The notes under the pieces are model-generated. The model was not told the DNA's origin. It searched no databases and saw nothing but the letters and a program-made list of their open reading frames with translations. From Thalassiosira profunda (Eukaryota > Bacillariophyta > Thalassiosirophyceae > Thalassiosirales > Thalassiosiraceae): a stretch of DNA of 10,408 bases. The position numbers were made by a program, and so were the translations under genes. Within the stretch, counting starts at the first letter, position 1. Each line of letters begins with the position of its first letter. Shown piece after piece: positions 6,415 through 10,408 of this stretch. Where the stretch lies: positions 1-10,408 of the forward strand of contig JALLAP010000443.1 of the NCBI GenBank assembly GCA_036939355.1, read 5' to 3'.

Positions 6415-6640
6415 AAACGGGTGCCTTAAAAAAAGAGGTTGTTTTGGCCACAGCTAGTAGTTCTGCCCTACAAGCTTTTTCTTTGGTCTCGTTGGAAGCG
6501 TGGAAGTGGGGAAATGAACTGGATGGCAGACTTGGGCGTTCTCCTTTGGACCAAATTAGTGTATCCTAATCTAGCTTTGTTTGTACTTAGGTAAAATGAA
6601 AATTAAAGAAAGTACAACCAATCTCAGCCAAACCAAACCC
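6415..6640. other. convergent 3' intergenic region
   Basis: These 226 bases separate the stops of the pathogen-related-like gene (+) and the LRR gene (-). CTTAAAAA is repeated at the start (6410-6417 and 6425-6432). The second half is AT-rich and carries copy A of the flanking repeat (6539-6604). No gene is visible. Confidence 0.5.
6539..6604 (+). repeat. flanking direct repeat, copy A
   Basis: This 66-base stretch aligns with 8427-8489 in the same orientation, about 75-80% identical by eye with a few small gaps. The best-kept core is CCAAATT, two bases, then TGTATCCT, followed by TCTAGC. Both copies end in a pyrimidine-rich run, TAG, then GTAAA and GAAAATT. Confidence 0.6.
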
Positions 6641-8302
6641 CTAAAAATAAGTCATGACCAAAGGCAGGATAACGTGCGCCCCGGAGTCGGTGCGGCACTG
6701 CTCTCGATGCAACGTCGGGTCAACCCTCGCCCTCTTTCGACGACTACGTCTGGGAGCCTGTTCAATCCTGGCCTTCCAGATCGCCAGCTCCAGGACCGAC
6801 GTGGCGTCGAGCAAATCATAGTATGCAAATAGCTTGCGGACGCGCTCGAGACGATCCCCCACAGACTGCTCTTGCCTTGCGATAATGCCAGTGATCTTCC
6901 CCTCGACTTCCTCAAGGTAACCAGAAGCCATGAGCCACCTCACGGACTTGGAAGCTACCATCCGGACGCTCCCACGACCGATTGATGCATCCATCGACAA
7001 TTGACATCCAAGAACATCTTCATTTCCGGCGTCCGATCTAGCTATCACAAACGCAGGGGACGGAATGGTGAGGCTCTGTAGTTCAGAGCAATGTCCGAAT
7101 GCTCCCCCATCAATCTCCAGGACTCCCTCCGGCAGCTTCACGTTGTTCAGCTTCTCGCAGGAATCAAACGCACCTCTGCCAATTTTTGTGACAGTTGAAG
7201 GAATGACGATGCGCTTCAATCTCGACCATGCAAATGCTCCCTCGCCTATCGTCTGAAGCCCCTCCAAAAGCTCAACACTTTTCAAGGGTGTCTCCAGAAA
7301 TGCAAAACGGCCAATCTCTGTGACGGTGGATGGAATGGTAATGCGCTGCAATCTCGAACACCCCAAGAATGCTCCCTCGCCTATCATCTGAAGCCCCTCC
7401 GACAGCTCAGCTTCCGCCAGATTGTAGCAGCGTCGAAATGCACCTTTGCTAATTTCTTCGACAGTGGATGGAATGCTGATCTTTGACAGTTCATAGCAAT
7501 GTGAAAATGTTCTCTTCGGAATCGTCTGGATCCCCTCCGAAAGCACAACAGTTGCCAACAAAGTGCAGCCATAAAATGCAGCTTCCTCGCCAATATTATC
7601 CAGGACTCCTCCCTCACAAAGCTCAACGCTCACCAAGGTCAAGGTATTGCATTTCCGAAATGCATGTCTGCCAATTGTAGTGACGGTGGACGGAATGGAG
7701 ATTTGTGTCAGTCCGGAATTCCAGAATGCTCCCTCGCCTATGGTCTGAAGCCCCTCCGGAAGCTCCACACTCGCCAACTTGTCGCAGTCGAGAAATGCAT
7801 ATTTGCCAATTGTGGTGACGGTCGACGGAATGGTGATGTGTGCAAGCCTGGAGCATCCCCGGAATGCTCCCTCGCATATGGTGGGAAGGCCATCCGGAAG
7901 ATCCACACTCGTCAACTTGTCGCAGTCCCTAAATGCACCATTGCCAAGTGCTGTGACGGTCGACGGAATAGAGATGCTCTGCAGTCCTGATCCGTCGAAT
8001 GCAAGCTCGCCAATCGTTGCGACGGTGGAGGGAATGGCGATGCTGTGCAGTCCACATCCCGCGAATGCTTCCTCGCCAATCTCCAGGAGGCCCTCGTATA
8101 GATTCACACCCCTCAAATTTTGGCAATCCGCGAATGCCCCGAGCCCTATAATTGTGACATTCGCAAGATCCACTCTTCTCAGCTTACGACGTCGGGCAAA
8201 GGCCTCATCACGAAGCGCGGTGACATGAGGAGCCACGCGAATATTGCGAGCATCCGCCGGCGGATCCTCCTCCCCCGTGTATTCGTACCACCCCTCTTCC
8301 AT
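6641..8302 (-). CDS. BspA-type leucine-rich repeat protein (LRR_5), 17 repeats
   Basis: This 553-residue intronless gene encodes LRR_5/BspA-like repeats from about residue 28 to 415. I count 17 units, each marked by a 'xxAF' (once 'TF') followed by 'xxC' or similar. From the third repeat on, two unit types largely alternate: 'EGLQTIGEGAF' and 'IPSTVTTIGxxAF', making superunits of about 45 residues. The N-terminus 'WYEYTGEEDPPADARNIRVAPHVTAL' is a head I associate with Thalassiosira-type members. The tail has 'LLDATSVLELAIWKARIEQ', a basic patch at about 518-526 and an ending 'CRTDSGAHVILPLVMTYF', also seen in diatom relatives. There is no signal peptide or membrane segment, so an intracellular protein-binding role is likely, with the partner unknown. 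A three-residue expansion disturbs the unit near residues 221-243. The start is the first ATG in frame. Confidence 0.93.
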   Translation of the reverse strand: MEEGWYEYTGEEDPPADARNIRVAPHVTALRDEAFARRRKLRRVDLANVTIIGLGAFADCQNLRGVNLYEGLLEIGEEAFAGCGLHSIAIPSTVATIGELAFDGSGLQSISIPSTVTALGNGAFRDCDKLTSVDLPDGLPTICEGAFRGCSRLAHITIPSTVTTIGKYAFLDCDKLASVELPEGLQTIGEGAFWNSGLTQISIPSTVTTIGRHAFRKCNTLTLVSVELCEGGVLDNIGEEAAFYGCTLLATVVLSEGIQTIPKRTFSHCYELSKISIPSTVEEISKGAFRRCYNLAEAELSEGLQMIGEGAFLGCSRLQRITIPSTVTEIGRFAFLETPLKSVELLEGLQTIGEGAFAWSRLKRIVIPSTVTKIGRGAFDSCEKLNNVKLPEGVLEIDGGAFGHCSELQSLTIPSPAFVIARSDAGNEDVLGCQLSMDASIGRGSVRMVASKSVRWLMASGYLEEVEGKITGIIARQEQSVGDRLERVRKLFAYYDLLDATSVLELAIWKARIEQAPRRSRRKRARVDPTLHREQCRTDSGAHVILPLVMTYF

Positions 8303-8626
8303 CGCAACGAAAATAAGGGGCGCCTGGCGCAGGACTGTTGGAGGTGGTGCTGGCCCTCAGGCGACAGGCGCTGAGGGGGCGGACGAGAGCAGGGGCATAG
8401 GTGGGGCGAGTTGTACATACGCTCCCTTCTCTTTAGCCCAAATTGATGTATCCTTATTCTAGCATTTTCATTTGTAGGTAAAGAAAATTGCTTAATAAGT
8501 TTACTGTTGGATAAATTTAGGTTTTCACCCAAACCGTTTCTGGGATTTCTTTCATTCACGAATGAGGCAGGCAAGGAAGAGCCCCCTCTTTTCCAACAAC
8601 GACAAAGCAAGGGAGGAGAAGCAACG
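8303..8626. promoter_or_regulatory. divergent intergenic region between LRR and DUF6824 genes
   Basis: These 324 bases hold the promoters of the LRR gene (-) and the DUF6824 gene (+). The LRR-proximal half is GC-rich and includes a 7-bp inverted repeat CCCTCAG/CTGAGGG with a 10-base loop (8354-8377). The other half turns AT-rich from about 8430 and carries copy B of the flanking repeat. The purine-rich 5' leader GGGAGGAGAAGCAACG precedes the ATG at 8627. No gene is visible. Confidence 0.55.
8427..8489 (+). repeat. flanking direct repeat, copy B
   Basis: This is the partner of 6539-6604, in the same orientation, on the other side of the LRR gene. Shared blocks are CCAAATT, TGTATCCT, TCTAGC, AGGTAAA and GAAAATT in the same order and with similar spacing. 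Confidence 0.6.
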
Positions 8627-10117
8627 ATGAATCACGACCACGATGGCATTCCCGCTCTTGACTTGATGCATTCACCGAGAATCGACCGCCCCGCGGCTGA
8701 GAACGACCCCCTGCACACAACGATGGCGGCGGAGCAGCCCCCCAGCGCCATGAAGGCGGAGGACCTCGCGCCTCCGCTCCCCCTCGCGGATCCCCTCGCG
8801 CCTGGCGGCCTGGGCAGTCCCGGAATCCCGTTGGCCTTGGGCGTTCCCGTCCCAATGCCCCTCGACGGGGCAGCTGGGCTGTCTCGCGTCCCCGTCGCGG
8901 CGGCTGCGGCAGTTCCGGCCCAACCGGCCGAAGATATTGAGATTACGGACCAGGCGAGTTGCTTCGGGGCTTATTTGCAACGTTATCTGTTCTGACACCA
9001 CTTGCTCACACATCATCTTGTGCCATCCTCCTCCTCCCACCAATTGCAGGACGTCCTGTTCGGCCGCGGAGGGCTCACGAATCGCCACATTGGCAACCTC
9101 CGCTACCGCGACATCATCTCCCTCCACCGCTCGGACTACGTCCGCGCCGTGAAGACGGAGAAGCCCAACGTGGCACGTAGAATAGTGAAGGCCATCCGCA
9201 CCGGACCGAATCCCGGCAGGTTCTTGAAGAAGGGCGACGACGGCCGGTGGCACCAGGTGAACGACAAGGAGGCCGCGTGGAAGGCGAGCCAGGCGCTGCG
9301 GGAGAAGACTCGCTGGAGCTCGATGAAGCATGCTGAGGGCGAAGAGGAAAAGGCGGCCGCGGTGGTGGACGCGACGATGGGGAAGGTGAACGTGGCTGAG
9401 AAGGCCAATGACAAGCCGGTGGAAAAGGCAGCTGCGAAACGAAAGGCCGCGGAAGTGGAGGTGGCAAAGCCAGCAGCAATGCCCGCTCTGCCGTCTCCCG
9501 TGGCCGCACCAGCGCCGGCACCGAAAAAGGCCAGGCCGGCGGCACCGCCTCGCCCAAAGCCGCAACAACCCCCGCCAATGCCCGCGCCAATCCTGGCGAT
9601 GCCGACTCAGATCTCGCACATTGTCGTCCCGCCGGTTGTGACCGTCGGAGATCGCAAGGTTGGGGCCAACTACATGCTCCCCGCCGCCATGAACAACGAC
9701 GCAGCGACCGGCGTCTTCCCGAAAGAGGAGGACGTGCTGTTCGGCCGCGGAGGACGGACCAACCACCACCCGGGGAACCACCGCCTTCGCGAGATTGTGA
9801 ATCGGTACCGCGCCGTGTACCACCACGCCCGGAAGAACGACAAGCCCAAAGTGTCGAAGTTGATCGTGGGGGCACTAAGGAGTGCGAACCCGCCCAGCCG
9901 CTTTTTGCGAATGAACGACGATACCGCCCTTTGGGAGGACGTGGGCGACAAACGGGCGGCGGAGAAGGTGTCGCAGACGCTGCGGGAGAAGGAGAAGGGC
10001 TCAAAGAGCGAGGCGCCGGCGGAGGAGGGCGAGGCACCCATGGCACAGGCGCCGGGCACGGCGCTGTTGTCGCCGCCCGTTCCGGGTCTCCAGGTTGGGG
10101 CCGAAATCGACATCTAA
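8627..10117 (+). CDS. protein with two DUF6824 domains, two exons
   Basis: Exons 8627-8953 and 9050-10117 give 464 residues. DUF6824 is a family of unknown function known mainly from diatoms, marked by 'GRGGxxNxHxGNxxxR', a 'KPxVxxxIVxAxR' helix, 'RFLxxxD' and 'DKxAxxKxSQxLRE'. Domain 1 covers about 110-195 ('DVLFGRGGLTNRHIGN' to 'SQALREK') and domain 2 about 337-423 ('DVLFGRGGRTNHHPGN' to 'SQTLREK'). The N-terminal 109 residues and the 196-336 linker are Pro/Ala-rich and probably disordered. The linker has short basic patches ('AAKRKAAE', 'PKKARP') that could be nuclear signals, so a nuclear place is inferred. The ATG at 8627 is the first Met of the frame. Ser/Glu-rich and Pro-rich residues finish the protein. 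The two domains are clearly related at DNA level, suggesting internal duplication. Confidence 0.88.
8954..9049 (+). other. probable GC-AG intron of the DUF6824 gene (96 bases)
   Basis: The junction that keeps the frame is CAG|GCGAGT at the donor and TTGCAG|GAC at the acceptor, phase 0, joining 'EITDQ' to 'DVLFGRGG'. The nearest GT donors leave the wrong phase. Reading through gives a TGA at 8993-8995. A pyrimidine-rich tract precedes the acceptor. Confidence 0.7.
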
Positions 10118-10396
10118 TTCAGACGGGTCCAGTGCTCGTCCTCCGCAACATAATGTGCATCAATGAACTATAGGCGTAGTAAAAAGTGAATCCGGACTTC
10201 GTTGCTAAGAATGCCTCCCTCTCCCATCCCTCGATTCAGCCCTCAGTCTCCCTCTCCCGCCCAGATTCCCAGTCTAGCAGTCGTTGATACGACGTACATA
10301 TCGAAGGTATCGTAGGAACGTCATTTTTCCATTCCGACTGCCGCTCCACAACTCCCTCGCCCAGCCGCCTTCGTTGCTACTCTCACTCATCGCAAC
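10118..10396. promoter_or_regulatory. intergenic region upstream of the possible histone H3 gene
   Basis: These 279 bases follow the DUF6824 stop. The first third is probably 3' UTR. The rest is pyrimidine-rich, with TCCCTCTCCC at 10216 and 10249 and an 11-base direct repeat CTTCGTTGCTA at 10197 and 10369. ACGTCA at 10318-10323 matches the hexamer seen in plant histone promoters and lies 74 bases before the ATG. No TATA box is evident. Confidence 0.5.
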
Positions 10397-10408
10397 ATGG
10401 CCCGCACC
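10397..10408 (+). CDS. start of a gene encoding M-A-R-T, possibly histone H3 (cut by window end)
   Basis: The last 12 bases read ATG GCC CGC ACC, Met-Ala-Arg-Thr. Histone H3 begins with exactly these four residues in nearly all eukaryotes. The ATG has a plausible leader (CATCGCAACATGG) with G at +4, follows a short pyrimidine-rich stretch, and has an ACGTCA hexamer upstream. Four codons cannot prove identity, so this is a guess. Confidence 0.45.

Noticed and set aside
7170..8050. Regularly spaced similar DNA blocks resembling a CRISPR array
   Set aside because: They are the codons of LRR_5 repeats in a single long reading frame, and the genome is eukaryotic.
8507..8626. Upstream extension of the DUF6824 reading frame
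   Set aside because: It lacks an ATG before 8627 and its residues look like translated AT-rich UTR.
8672..9826. 384-codon minus-strand open frame across the DUF6824 gene, with another at 9114-10046
   Set aside because: Both are opposite conserved domains and their translations are biased to Arg, Pro, Ser and His as expected from antisense of GC-rich codons.

Overview
This is a gene-dense, fairly GC-rich nuclear segment of a photosynthetic stramenopile, most likely a centric diatom. I infer this from three things. A protein with two DUF6824 domains belongs to a family known mainly from diatoms. A BspA-type leucine-rich repeat protein has a C-terminal tail that I recognise from Thalassiosira-like proteomes, and there is a MORN-repeat protein. 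Genes are compact and unidirectional clusters are absent; the introns I can place are short (63, 74, 69 and 96 bases). A Thalassiosira oceanica-like genome fits best, but the species is inference.

Layout. 1-1043 (+) is the 3' end of SEC23, the COPII coat GTPase-activating subunit. It converges on a minus-strand gene (1140-2249) for a SIMIBI-type P-loop protein of bacterial look (DUF1611-like). That gene is divergent from a four-exon gene (2468-3918, +) for a DapE-type M20 metallo-deacylase with an N-terminal hydrophobic leader. The 218-base shared upstream region carries a perfect 13-bp inverted repeat. Next, on the minus strand, lies a coiled-coil/MORN protein (4334-4918). It is followed in a different frame by a degenerate MORN unit and the C-terminal half of a GNAT acetyltransferase (4057-4368), interrupted by a 15-base homopolymer.

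5272-6414 (+) encodes a protein of the plant 'pathogen-related protein' family (NTF2/SnoaL-like fold). 6641-8302 (-) encodes a 17-repeat BspA-type LRR protein flanked on both sides by an imperfect direct repeat of about 65 bases. 8627-10117 (+) encodes a two-domain DUF6824 protein whose single intron appears to be GC-AG. The window ends with four codons reading M-A-R-T, which match the start of histone H3.

Most genes here are unrelated neighbours. The only pair that might act together is the divergent P-loop gene and DapE-like deacylase, which look bacterial in type and share a promoter region. I see no defence system, transposon, CRISPR array or RNA gene.
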